A DNA stretch of 64,000 nucleotides from Sphingobium estronivorans (lineage in GTDB: Bacteria; Pseudomonadota; Alphaproteobacteria; Sphingomonadales; Sphingomonadaceae): positions 103,156 through 167,155 of the forward strand of contig NZ_LFCT01000011.1 in the NCBI RefSeq assembly GCF_008692605.1, given 5' to 3'. Positions 26,829 through 35,219 of the stretch are shown one piece after another; position 1 is the first letter of the stretch, and each line of letters begins with the position of its first letter. The notes under the pieces are model-generated. The model was given only the letters and a program-made list of their open reading frames with translations. It was not told where the DNA came from and did no database searches. A program made the translations under genes and the position numbers.

Positions 26829-27644
26829 TCAGTGCGCCAGCAACAACGGCACGCGCACTTCGCGCAGCATGGTGCGGGTGACGCCGCCGAATACCATTTC
26901 GCGCAGGCGGCTGTGGCCGAAGGCGCCCATCACCATCCAGTCCGGCTTCAGCACGCCGATCGCGGCCTTCAGCGCCGCCTCGATCGTGCGGCCGTCCTGC
27001 GGCCAGGTGTGGAACTGGCACTTGATGCCATGGCGGGCCAGATATTCCGGCGCATCGGTGGCGGGGAAGGGATATTTGCCCGCTTCCTCCACCGTCACGA
27101 CATGCACCTCCTCCGCCAGCTTCAGCAGCGGCACGGCCAGCCGCAATGCGGTAGAGGCTTCCTGCGACCCCTCCCACGCCACGACCGCGCGGCCGGTCAC
27201 GGAGAAGGATTTCGCCTCCTGCGGCACTGCGATCACCGGCGTCCGCCCGGCCAGCGCCAGATCGGCGGCCAGATGCAGCGGATCGGCCAGTTCCCGACGC
27301 GCGCCGGACGGCAGGGTGACGATGACCCCGTCGGTCAGCGTCGCGGCGGACAGCAGGCCGTGCACCATGTCGCCCTCGACATGCCGCCAGTCCCAGCTGA
27401 CATCCTCCCGCCGCAGCCGGTCCTCGACGCGGAGCCTGGCCTTTTCGTCGATGTCGTACAGTTCCGCCATCATCGCGGGCGCCATGGACGCGCCGCCATA
27501 CATGTCCGCCGCGACGAAATCGGGCATGCTCGTCACCTGCACGCAATGGATGTGCGCGCCCGAAGCCCGGGCCAGATCGCAGGCCGCCTGCAAGCGGCTT
27601 TCCGCGCCATGATCTTCGTGGATGTGCAGCAGGACCGATTTCAT
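26829..27644 (-). CDS. Tandem universal stress protein
   Basis: A 271-residue protein with two Usp domains (about 1-140 and 150-271). The second ends in VMGAFGHSRLREMVFGGVT, the ATP-binding G2xG9xG(S/T) signature. The first domain lacks it. ATG at 27644 has GGGAGA upstream and is preferred over the ATG at 27665. Such proteins often respond to stress or low oxygen. The adjacent divergent sensor kinase/response-regulator pair may be its regulator, as in other alphaproteobacteria, but no binding site was recognised. Confidence 0.9.
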   Translation of the reverse strand: MKSVLLHIHEDHGAESRLQAACDLARASGAHIHCVQVTSMPDFVAADMYGGASMAPAMMAELYDIDEKARLRVEDRLRREDVSWDWRHVEGDMVHGLLSAATLTDGVIVTLPSGARRELADPLHLAADLALAGRTPVIAVPQEAKSFSVTGRAVVAWEGSQEASTALRLAVPLLKLAEEVHVVTVEEAGKYPFPATDAPEYLARHGIKCQFHTWPQDGRTIEAALKAAIGVLKPDWMVMGAFGHSRLREMVFGGVTRTMLREVRVPLLLAH

Positions 27645-27851
27645 CGACTGTCTCCCGGCAAGCAACGTTCGTGCCCTGCCTGACGAGGCCCTTCTTTGGC
27701 GCCGTCGCCATCAGGGATAATCCTTATATCCCTTTTCGGCGTGAAATCGATGGCATTGACGCGTTTCCCGCCAGCCGGTCCCCGCCATCCCTATCCATAA
27801 TCGCAATTGAGCGCCGCTGTCCGTCATGACAGACATTTCCGAGGGTGTTTC

Positions 27852-29453
27852 ATGGAACGACCGGGCCAGGATGACGAAGCGCAGCGCGGTTCCTTGCCGA
27901 ACAGGCTCCGCCTCGCCGCGAAAATCCATCTCGGCGCTGACCCGGAACGGCTGATTTCCGCCGGGCGCCTGGTGTCGGCCCTGTTCGCCGCGCTGGCCAT
28001 CTATCTCGACCCCACGCGCCCCGCCCGGTCGCTGGACGAAGCGCATTTGGTGCTGGGCGCCTATATCCTCTTCTCCCTGCTGCTCATTCCGCGCCCGCTG
28101 CGCCGCTCGCTCGCCCATCCGCTGCACCTGCTGTCCCATGGCGTGGATGTGCTGGCGTTGGGGACGCTGGTTTTCCTCACCGATGAACTGGACAGCCCCT
28201 TCTTCCCCTTCGTGCCCTTCATCCTGCTGGCGACCACCTTGCGCTGGGGGATGCGCGGCGCGGTGCTGGGCGCGGTCGCCATGGAAATCATGATGATCAT
28301 AGTGGGATGGCAGGATCTCACCGATGGCGATTCGGAACTGAATGTGGTCATCATGCGGTCGGCCTATTTTTTGGTGGCGGCGGCGATGCTCGGCTATTTC
28401 GGCGCCTACCGCGCGCGCAGCGGGCAGCGCTTCGCCCAGCTTGCCTCCTGGTCCGCCATGCCCGCCAGCATGGACGAGCGGGCATGGCTGCATGACATGC
28501 TGGACCATGCCGCCCGGCTTTTGGGCGCGGGGCGGCTGATCCTGTTGTGGCAGGACCGTGCCGATCCTTATGGCCGCGCCGCGCTGTACGGGCCGGATGG
28601 GCTGATATTGCTGCCCTTGTCCAGTGCCGCCGAACGGACTGGGATCGGCGGTATCGCACAGGCGGCGGGCTGGCCGGTGCCGGCGATGCGGGACATCCGC
28701 TCGGCACCCTTCGCCGGGACGCGCGGCAAGGGGCGGCTCTATGTGCTCGACGCGCCCGGCCGCCGCGAGGATGACGCCGCGCTCGCGCGGATCACTGCTC
28801 AGCGCATCGGCGACGAGCTGGAACGTTTCGCGCTGACGCAGGCCATCGCCGAAAGCGCGCGCGACCAGGAACGCGTCCGGCTTGCCCGCGACCTGCATGA
28901 CAGCGTGTTGCAGGACCTGACGGCGGCGACGCTGACGCTGAAGGCCGCCGCCGCCGCCGTGCCACCCTCCGCCCGTCCGTCGCTTCAGGCGGTGAGCGCG
29001 ATGATGGCCGCCCAGCAACAGCGCATCCGCCTGTTCGTCGAGGGCAGCCGCGCGCCCGACATGGCCGCCGTCCGCCACCTGTCGGCCAGCCTTTCCCAAA
29101 ATGTGAACGATCTGTGCGATCAGTGGGGCTGCGACATCGGCCTGACGGTCACGCCTCCCGACATGGAGGCGCCCGCCCTCGTCCATCGCGAACTGGCGCA
29201 GCTTCTGTCGGAAGCGACCGCCAACGCGGTGCGCCATGGCGGCGCGACGCGGCTGAACGTCGAACTCAGCCGGATCGGCCATGGCCTCAGTCTCTGCATC
29301 GCGGACAATGGCTGCGGCATGGTTGCGGGGGATAATGACGATCCGTCCCGGCCCCGTTCGTTGCTGGCGCGGGTGGAGGATATGGACGGCAGCCTGGCCA
29401 TCACCCGCTATGCTCCCGGGCTGGCACTGCGGATCGAGGTGCCCCTGCCATGA
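27852..29453 (+). CDS. Membrane sensor histidine kinase, HisKA_3 (NarX/DegS type)
   Basis: A 533-residue kinase. About four or five membrane helices lie between residues 35 and 185, followed by a GAF-like region (about 200-325). The phosphoacceptor His349 is in ARDLHDSVLQDL, and a HATPase domain has EATANAVRHGGA and DNGCGM. ATG at 27852 was chosen because the 15 earlier codons have no ribosome site. It is followed by a LuxR-type response regulator after ten bases, so the two form a two-component system. The signal is unknown. Confidence 0.92.
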   Translation: MERPGQDDEAQRGSLPNRLRLAAKIHLGADPERLISAGRLVSALFAALAIYLDPTRPARSLDEAHLVLGAYILFSLLLIPRPLRRSLAHPLHLLSHGVDVLALGTLVFLTDELDSPFFPFVPFILLATTLRWGMRGAVLGAVAMEIMMIIVGWQDLTDGDSELNVVIMRSAYFLVAAAMLGYFGAYRARSGQRFAQLASWSAMPASMDERAWLHDMLDHAARLLGAGRLILLWQDRADPYGRAALYGPDGLILLPLSSAAERTGIGGIAQAAGWPVPAMRDIRSAPFAGTRGKGRLYVLDAPGRREDDAALARITAQRIGDELERFALTQAIAESARDQERVRLARDLHDSVLQDLTAATLTLKAAAAAVPPSARPSLQAVSAMMAAQQQRIRLFVEGSRAPDMAAVRHLSASLSQNVNDLCDQWGCDIGLTVTPPDMEAPALVHRELAQLLSEATANAVRHGGATRLNVELSRIGHGLSLCIADNGCGMVAGDNDDPSRPRSLLARVEDMDGSLAITRYAPGLALRIEVPLP

Positions 29454-29463
29454 GCGGACCGTC

Positions 29464-30120
29464 ATGACCCGGTACAGCGTCTTTCTGGTCGACGATCATC
29501 CCGTGCTGCTGCGCGGCCTGGCCGATCTGGTCGCGATGGAGCGCGATTTCACGGTCGTCGGCAGCACGACGCAGGGCGCCGAGGCCTTTGCCATGATCGA
29601 CAGGTTGAAGCCCGATCTGGCGGTGCTGGACATCAACATGCCCGATGTCAGCGGACTTGCGATCCTGCGGCGCATCCGGGCGGCGGACCTGCCGGTGCGG
29701 GCGGTGTTCCTGACCGCGATGATCACGCCGCCCCAGGCGGCCGAGGCGCTGGCCCACGGCATATGGGGCATATTGCTGAAGGAGGCCGCGCCCGACACGC
29801 TGATCGACTGCCTGCGCAGCGTGGCGGGCGGGCGACGCTGGTTCGCGGAGGATGTGGCGGTCAAGCTCGGCAGCCTGCCGATGGAGGCGCCGCCGCCGCC
29901 GCCGGGGCTGGCCGGGTTGACGCCACGGGAACTGGAGATTGCCGGGCTGGCGTGCAGCGGCCTGTCGAACAAGCTGATCGCCCGCGAACTGGGCGCGGGC
30001 GAGGGGACGGTGAAAATCCACCTGCACAATATCTTCCAGAAGCTGCGGATCAATAATCGCACGGCGCTGGCGGCGCTTTATTACCAGCGGATGGAGTCCG
30101 GCGCCCCGCCGGACGCCTGA
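29464..30120 (+). CDS. NarL/FixJ-family response regulator
   Basis: A 218-residue regulator. The receiver has Asp10/Asp11, phosphoacceptor Asp56 (LAVLDINMPDVSG) and Lys in LLKEAAPD. The LuxR-type helix-turn-helix is at about residues 150-205 (LTPRELEIAGLACSGLSNKL). It is encoded directly after the HisKA_3 kinase and is its likely partner. Targets may include the divergent stress-protein gene. That is inference from position only. Confidence 0.94.
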   Translation: MTRYSVFLVDDHPVLLRGLADLVAMERDFTVVGSTTQGAEAFAMIDRLKPDLAVLDINMPDVSGLAILRRIRAADLPVRAVFLTAMITPPQAAEALAHGIWGILLKEAAPDTLIDCLRSVAGGRRWFAEDVAVKLGSLPMEAPPPPPGLAGLTPRELEIAGLACSGLSNKLIARELGAGEGTVKIHLHNIFQKLRINNRTALAALYYQRMESGAPPDA

Positions 30121-30259
30121 CCACCCCAAAGCGGGCAAAAGGGGATAGCTGGAAGGGTTAGCCCCGGTTCCTTCGAAGTATATAATTCCATGGATTCCGC
30201 CGGCCCGCCGGCGCCGCCTATCCTGCCCGCATCCGAAACAAACTGGGGGCAGAGGCAAG

Positions 30260-31753
30260 ATGGCGACGCAGATTCGGGATGACCTTCCGCCACCAGCCTA
30301 TATGCTGAAACCCGATCTGCTTTCGCTGGATCAGGCGCTGGCGCTCGACATGGGGCAGGCGAACCGGCTCTATGCCGATCACGTCAACCGCTACATGCTC
30401 CAGATTTTCGGCATATTGGGCCTCGACCGCATGGACGTGCGCGCGGCGGAGGGGACCGTGCTGCACCTGACCGACGGGCGGCAGGTCCTGGATTTTTCGA
30501 CCGGCATGGGCGTGGTCGGGCTGGGCCATAATCACCCGCGCGTGATCGAGGCCGAACGCCTTTGCCATGAACGGCGCGTGATCGACTGCGCCAAGCTGTC
30601 GCCCAGCAAGTTGCAGGCGGCGCTTGCCTATAATCTGGCGCAGATATTGCCCGATCCGCTCGACACCAGCTTCTTCACCACATCGGGGGCGGAGGCGAAC
30701 GAGGCCGCGATGAAGCTGGCCGAACGCATCCAGACGCCCAAGGGCAAGCGGAAATTCCTCTGCATGAAGGGGGCGTTCCACGGCAAGACCCATGGCGCGC
30801 TGGCGCTGACGACGGCGACCGACGTGCATCAGGGTTTCCTGCTGGGCGTGCCCAAGGAGAATGTCGTCTACGTTCCCTATGGCGACATCGACGCCCTGCG
30901 CGCGGCGGTCGCGGCGGAGGCGATGGAAAAGGGCAACGGCATCATCGCCGCCATCATCGAACCGATCCGGGGCACCGCCTGCGAAGTGCCGCCGCCGGGC
31001 TATCTGGCGGCGTTCGCGCAACTGTGCCGCGACAACGACATCCTCTCGATCTTCGACGAGGTGAAGGTGGGGACGGGCCGCACCGGCCGTTTCTGCGCCT
31101 TCATGCACGAAAATGTCGTGCCCGACATGGTGACGCTGGCCAAGACGCTGGGCGGGGGAAAATGCGCCATGGGGGCGATGGTGACGTCGCAGGCGCTGTT
31201 CGAGCGCGCCTATGGCAACCGCAACGACTGCAACCTGCACAGTTCGACCTTCAGCGGTCTGGGCGAAAGCTGCGCGGTGGCGATCGAGACGCTGAACACC
31301 CTCTATGATGACGGGCTGATCGACAATGCGGCGGAAATGGGCCTCTATCTGGAGACGCGGCTGGAGGCGCTGAAGGCCAGTTATCCGCGCACGTTGATCG
31401 ACATCCGGGGAAGGGGGCTGTTCCGCGCGATCCGCCTCAATTTCCGCGAGGACCTGGCGTCGAAGCTGATCGACGTGTCGACCAATCCGCTCTTCCTCAC
31501 CTATCAGACCGTGCTGATCGGCGCGGTCGCGCGGCAGCTTTATGAGCGGCACAATGTCATCGTCCACTTCCAGCCGGGCGCGCGCGACATATTGCATTTC
31601 ATGCCGCCCTTCGTCGTGACGCGGGCGCAGATCGATCAGCTGATCGACGGGCTGGACGATATTTTCGCGCGGGGTATCGCCGACAGCGCGCTCCGTTTCG
31701 TCGTGGAAAATGCCAAGCGGGTGCTGAGCCGCCCCTTCGCCAAGGACCGGTGA
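30260..31753 (+). CDS. Class III PLP aminotransferase
   Basis: A 497-residue fold-type I aminotransferase. The glycine-rich phosphate loop is TTSGAEANEAAMKLAE (140-155). The cofactor Asp266 is in LSIFDEV, and the PLP Lys295 is in LAKTLGGGK. It opens a cluster whose next gene begins one base after its stop. Class III enzymes act on omega-amino groups of amino acids, polyamines or amino sugars, and HpnO of aminohopanoid synthesis is one lipid-related member. The substrate here is unknown. The company of a UbiA transferase, GMC oxidoreductase and epimerase suggests amination of a lipid-linked or soluble sugar-derived ketone/aldehyde (inference). Confidence 0.85.
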   Translation: MATQIRDDLPPPAYMLKPDLLSLDQALALDMGQANRLYADHVNRYMLQIFGILGLDRMDVRAAEGTVLHLTDGRQVLDFSTGMGVVGLGHNHPRVIEAERLCHERRVIDCAKLSPSKLQAALAYNLAQILPDPLDTSFFTTSGAEANEAAMKLAERIQTPKGKRKFLCMKGAFHGKTHGALALTTATDVHQGFLLGVPKENVVYVPYGDIDALRAAVAAEAMEKGNGIIAAIIEPIRGTACEVPPPGYLAAFAQLCRDNDILSIFDEVKVGTGRTGRFCAFMHENVVPDMVTLAKTLGGGKCAMGAMVTSQALFERAYGNRNDCNLHSSTFSGLGESCAVAIETLNTLYDDGLIDNAAEMGLYLETRLEALKASYPRTLIDIRGRGLFRAIRLNFREDLASKLIDVSTNPLFLTYQTVLIGAVARQLYERHNVIVHFQPGARDILHFMPPFVVTRAQIDQLIDGLDDIFARGIADSALRFVVENAKRVLSRPFAKDR

Positions 31754-33289
31754 ATGTTCCAGTTCCGGGCACGGGAAGCGCTGGCCGCTTCCAAACCGAC
31801 GCCGGTGCTGGACCCGGCCTGCGCCATCGGCTTTCCGCTGGCGGCGGTGCTGTTGTTCCTTCTGTCGACCCATCATGGAATCGGCATTTATCCCGACAGC
31901 ACGCGCTATATGGGGCTGGCGGCGCGGCCATGGGATGCGCCGCTCTATCCGGCGCTGTTGCATCTGGTGGCGGCGGCGGGGATCGACATCGCCGCGGCGG
32001 CATGGGGCATCGGCCTTATACTGTGCGCGCTCAATGCCGCGCTGACATGGGCCGTTCTGCGCGAGGCGAGCGGGCGGGGGAGCTATGCGGCGCTGGGCAC
32101 GGCGCTGGTGGTGATCGCGCCGCAGACCGTCGCCCTGCACGCGCTGGCCATGTCGGAACCGCTGTTCCTGACGATGATCCTGGTCAGCATGTGGGCGCTG
32201 CTGCGCTATCTGGGGTCGGACGACCGGCGCTGGCTGCTGGCGGTGGGATGCGCGGTCGGGCTGGCGTCGCTGGTGCGTTTCACCGGGCCGCCGCTGGGCG
32301 CCGCCATTGCGCTGTTCCTGTTGCTCGACCGGCGCCAGCCCTTGCTGCGCAGGCTGGGGGATGTGGCCTATGTGGCGCTGCCGTCCGCCCTCCTGTTCCT
32401 CGGCTGGGCGATGGTGAGTGAATGGCTGATCGGCCGATCCACCGGCCGTCCGCTGGAATGGCTGGGCAATATGACCGCCGACGACTGGCTCACCAGCTTC
32501 ACCGCGCTCACCGCCTGGATCGTGCCCGATGAAGTGCCCTTCGCGCCCCGCGCCGCGCTGTTCCTGATGGCGGTGGCGGCAAGCCTCGTCCTGCTCTGGC
32601 ACCATGGACGGCGGGTGTTGAGCCGGGAGCAGGCCGATCCGTCGCTGCTCGCGGTGCCGTTGGGCCTGTTCTTCTTCACCTATCTGGGCTTCATCGTACT
32701 GGCGACCTCGATCGAGGCCAATCTCCACCTCAACAGCCGCTATGCCTATCCGGTCTATTGCACCAGCATCATGGCCATGACCATCGTTCTGGCCCGCCTG
32801 CCCGCGCAGACCGGGCGGGCGCGCAAGCTGCACGGCGCGCTGGTCGGCCTCGCCCTCTTCATGGGGGTCAGCCATATGCTGCGCACCGCCGACCGGGTGC
32901 ATCAGGCCTATCGGGAGGGGCTGGGCTTCGCGTCGCTGCAATGGACGCGTTCGCCGACGCTGGCGGCGGTGGGGCAGTTGCCGTCCGACGCCATCCTCTA
33001 CAGCAACGGCCCCGATGCCATCGGCTATGTGCTGCGCCGCCATGCGCGCAACATTCCCGCGCACATCCTGCTGCGCACGGGGCGGGAGGACCCCGCCTTC
33101 CCCTATGCCGCGCAACTGGCCGATGCCCGCAGGGCGCTGGCCGGGGGCAAGGCCTATATCGTGTTCCTGAACGGCGTCGACTGGCGCTTCTACATGGCGA
33201 GCGAGACCGAACTGGTCCGGCGCCTCGACCTTCGCCTCATCACCCGCCGCGCGGACGGCAGCATCTACGGAGTGAATCATGAACACTGA
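31754..33289 (+). CDS. Polytopic membrane protein, GT-C glycosyltransferase-like
   Basis: A 511-residue protein with roughly ten membrane helices. A first extracytoplasmic loop has an acidic motif (IYPDSTRYMGLA) like the D-containing first loop of GT-C enzymes. The C-terminal ~120 residues are soluble (LPSDAILYSNGPDAIGYVLR). GT-C enzymes use polyprenyl-phosphate sugars as donors. Immediate linkage to a UbiA-type prenyl-phosphate transferase gene (overlap of 11 bases) makes transfer of a lipid-linked sugar the natural reading. Acceptor unknown. The family assignment is by topology and context. Confidence 0.68.
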   Translation: MFQFRAREALAASKPTPVLDPACAIGFPLAAVLLFLLSTHHGIGIYPDSTRYMGLAARPWDAPLYPALLHLVAAAGIDIAAAAWGIGLILCALNAALTWAVLREASGRGSYAALGTALVVIAPQTVALHALAMSEPLFLTMILVSMWALLRYLGSDDRRWLLAVGCAVGLASLVRFTGPPLGAAIALFLLLDRRQPLLRRLGDVAYVALPSALLFLGWAMVSEWLIGRSTGRPLEWLGNMTADDWLTSFTALTAWIVPDEVPFAPRAALFLMAVAASLVLLWHHGRRVLSREQADPSLLAVPLGLFFFTYLGFIVLATSIEANLHLNSRYAYPVYCTSIMAMTIVLARLPAQTGRARKLHGALVGLALFMGVSHMLRTADRVHQAYREGLGFASLQWTRSPTLAAVGQLPSDAILYSNGPDAIGYVLRRHARNIPAHILLRTGREDPAFPYAAQLADARRALAGGKAYIVFLNGVDWRFYMASETELVRRLDLRLITRRADGSIYGVNHEH

Positions 33290-34280
33290 CGGCATCACTG
33301 TCCGCCCCGTGGCCGCGCCGTCCAAGGCCGGCCGGGGCCGCCTGCGCGATTATGTGGCGATCGCGCGGCTCGACCATATGACGAAGCATGTGTTCATCCT
33401 GCCGGGCATTGTCCTCGCCCATGTGCTGCGCCATCCGGCCACAGAGATCGCGGCGCTTCCGATCCTGATTGGTCTGGTGAGCGCGGTCGCCATCGCCTCG
33501 GCCAATTATGTCATCAACGAATGGCTGGACCGGGAGTTCGACGCCTATCATCCGCTGAAGTCCGCCCGCACCGCCGTCCATCGCAGCCTGTCGGCGCCGA
33601 TCATCTATGCCGAATATCTGCTGCTGGTCGGCGTGGGGCTGGGCCTGGCCGTGCAATTGGGGCCGCTCTTCGCCTGGACCGCCGCCGCCTTCGTGCTGTC
33701 GGGCCTCATCTACAACGTCCAGCCGGTGCGAACCAAGGACCGGGTCTATCTGGACGTGGTGAGCGAGAGCATCAACAATCCCATCCGTCTGATGCTGGGC
33801 TGGACGATGATCGACCCCGCCACCATGCCGCCCAGCAGCCTGCTCTTCGCCTATTGGATGGGCGGCGCTTTCCTGATGGCGGCGAAGCGGCTGGCGGAAT
33901 ATCGGGATATCACCGCCGACGGCGGCGCCGATCTGCTGCCCCGCTACCGCCGGTCCTTCGGGCGGTATAATGCGGAAAATCTGGCGGTGTCCTGCCTGCT
34001 CTACGCGATGCTGTCGGCCTTTTTCCTGGCGGTGTTCCTCATCAAATACCGGCAGGAATATATTTTCGCGCTGCCCTTCATCGCGATCCTCTTCGCCAGC
34101 TATTTCTGGCTCGCCATGCTGCGCGGATCGGTGGCCTCCCGGCCGGAGCGGTTGTTCCGGTCCCGGCGGCTGATGCTGGCGAGCTTCGCGGTGGCGGCCT
34201 CGCTCACCATCCTCACCTTCGTCGACATGCCGTTCCTGAACTATCTGTCGACGCCCAGCTTCATCTATGTCCGGCCATGA
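33279..34280 (+). CDS. UbiA-family prenyl-phosphate transferase (decaprenyl-phosphate phosphoribosyltransferase-like)
   Basis: A 333-residue protein with about eight membrane helices. The first Asp-rich loop reads NEWLDREFDAYHPLKSAR at residues 80-97. This matches the pattern N-x3-D-x-E-x-D-x2-HP-x-K-x2-R of the phosphoribosyl-transferring UbiA branch (Rv3806c type), rather than NDxxDxxxD of quinone enzymes. That branch joins PRPP to decaprenyl phosphate, the first step to decaprenyl-phosphoryl-arabinose. The second loop is less canonical (KRLAEYRDITADGG). The gene overlaps the GT-C-like gene before it and the HAD gene after it (ATGA), so they are co-translated. Confidence 0.82.
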   Translation: MNTDGITVRPVAAPSKAGRGRLRDYVAIARLDHMTKHVFILPGIVLAHVLRHPATEIAALPILIGLVSAVAIASANYVINEWLDREFDAYHPLKSARTAVHRSLSAPIIYAEYLLLVGVGLGLAVQLGPLFAWTAAAFVLSGLIYNVQPVRTKDRVYLDVVSESINNPIRLMLGWTMIDPATMPPSSLLFAYWMGGAFLMAAKRLAEYRDITADGGADLLPRYRRSFGRYNAENLAVSCLLYAMLSAFFLAVFLIKYRQEYIFALPFIAILFASYFWLAMLRGSVASRPERLFRSRRLMLASFAVAASLTILTFVDMPFLNYLSTPSFIYVRP

Positions 34281-34909
34281 TCGACTGGGATCGCCTGGAC
34301 CTGATCGTGTTCGATCTGGACGGCACGCTTTATGACCAGCCGCCCGTGCGCAGGCGGATGGCGGTGATGCTGGCGGGGGAGGTGATCCGCAGCCGGTCCA
34401 CGGCGGTGCCGCGCATGCTGGGCGCCTATCGCCGCCGCCGCGAGGCGCTGGCCGAGGCGATGGCACAGGATTTCGCGCGGGAGCAATATTGCCTTCCCGG
34501 CTGCGACCCCGGCGCGGTGCGGGCGGTGGTCAGCGAGTGGATGGAGCAGCGCCCCTTGCCGCTGCTGCGCCGTTTCCGGGTCGAGGGGGCCGGGCGGCTG
34601 TTCGCCCGCCTGTCGGCCAGCCATAAGGTGGCGGTCCATAGCGATTATCGAGTGGAAGCGAAGCTCGCCGCGCTTGGCCTGTCGACGCGCTACGCCGTCG
34701 CGGCGGAGGATGTCGGGCGGTTGAAGCCCGATCCGGCGGGGCTGCGCTGGCTGATGGCGATGGCGGGGGCTGATCCCTCCCGCACGCTGATGATCGGCGA
34801 CCGCGACGACCGGGATGGAGAGGCTGCGCGCCGGGCCGGGGTGCGGGCGCTGATCCGGGGGCGCGATTTCCGCCATTATAACGATCCGGTCTTCGGCCAT
34901 GCTGCCTGA
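34277..34909 (+). CDS. HAD-superfamily phosphatase
   Basis: A 210-residue haloacid-dehalogenase-type hydrolase. Motif I VFDLDGTLYD has nucleophile Asp13 and Asp15. Motif III Lys is in GRLKPDPAG, and motif IV is MIGDRDDRDG. All catalytic residues are present. In the proposed pathway it would remove the 5-phosphate from a polyprenyl-phosphoryl pentose phosphate, although in mycobacteria that job is assigned to a different phosphatase family. It overlaps the UbiA gene (ATGA) and the next small gene by 11 bases. Confidence 0.88.
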   Translation: MIDWDRLDLIVFDLDGTLYDQPPVRRRMAVMLAGEVIRSRSTAVPRMLGAYRRRREALAEAMAQDFAREQYCLPGCDPGAVRAVVSEWMEQRPLPLLRRFRVEGAGRLFARLSASHKVAVHSDYRVEAKLAALGLSTRYAVAAEDVGRLKPDPAGLRWLMAMAGADPSRTLMIGDRDDRDGEAARRAGVRALIRGRDFRHYNDPVFGHAA

Positions 34910-35219
34910 CTTTACCGCCACCGTCGGCGCGCTGGCCGCGACTGTCGCCGAAAGGGAGCAGGGCGCGGGCGGATCGCCGCAGGCTGCGCGCGACTTCGTG
35001 CTGGCGAGTTTTGCGGCGATGCCGGGCTATTTGCGGCCGCCCTTGCGCGCGGCGACGCTGTTCTTCGACGCCTGGCCATTGCCCCGGCGCGGGCGGTTTT
35101 TCCATGCTTTGTCCCCCGCCGAGCGCCGCGCGCAGATGGAGGCGTGGGAGGCCGGACCCGCGCATATGCTGATGCGCTTCTATGTCAGCCTCGCGCTCGT
35201 CAGCCTTTGGCATGAGTGA
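34899..35219 (+). CDS. Small protein preceding the GMC oxidoreductase, possible accessory domain
   Basis: A 106-residue protein with MPGYLRPPLRAATLFFDAW and RRGRFFHALSPAERRAQMEA segments. It resembles, loosely, the helical N-terminal extension found on long-chain alcohol-oxidase-type GMC enzymes. Here it is a separate gene overlapping the GMC start by eight bases, so it may be a split-off subunit. No catalytic motif is visible and no family is assigned with confidence. Confidence 0.62.
   Translation: MLPDFTATVGALAATVAEREQGAGGSPQAARDFVLASFAAMPGYLRPPLRAATLFFDAWPLPRRGRFFHALSPAERRAQMEAWEAGPAHMLMRFYVSLALVSLWHE

Noticed and set aside
30218..33325. 1035-codon minus-strand frame across the aminotransferase and GT-C-like genes
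   Set aside because: Low-complexity His/Arg/Gln-rich translation with no domain. The plus-strand genes have clear motifs and coupled starts.
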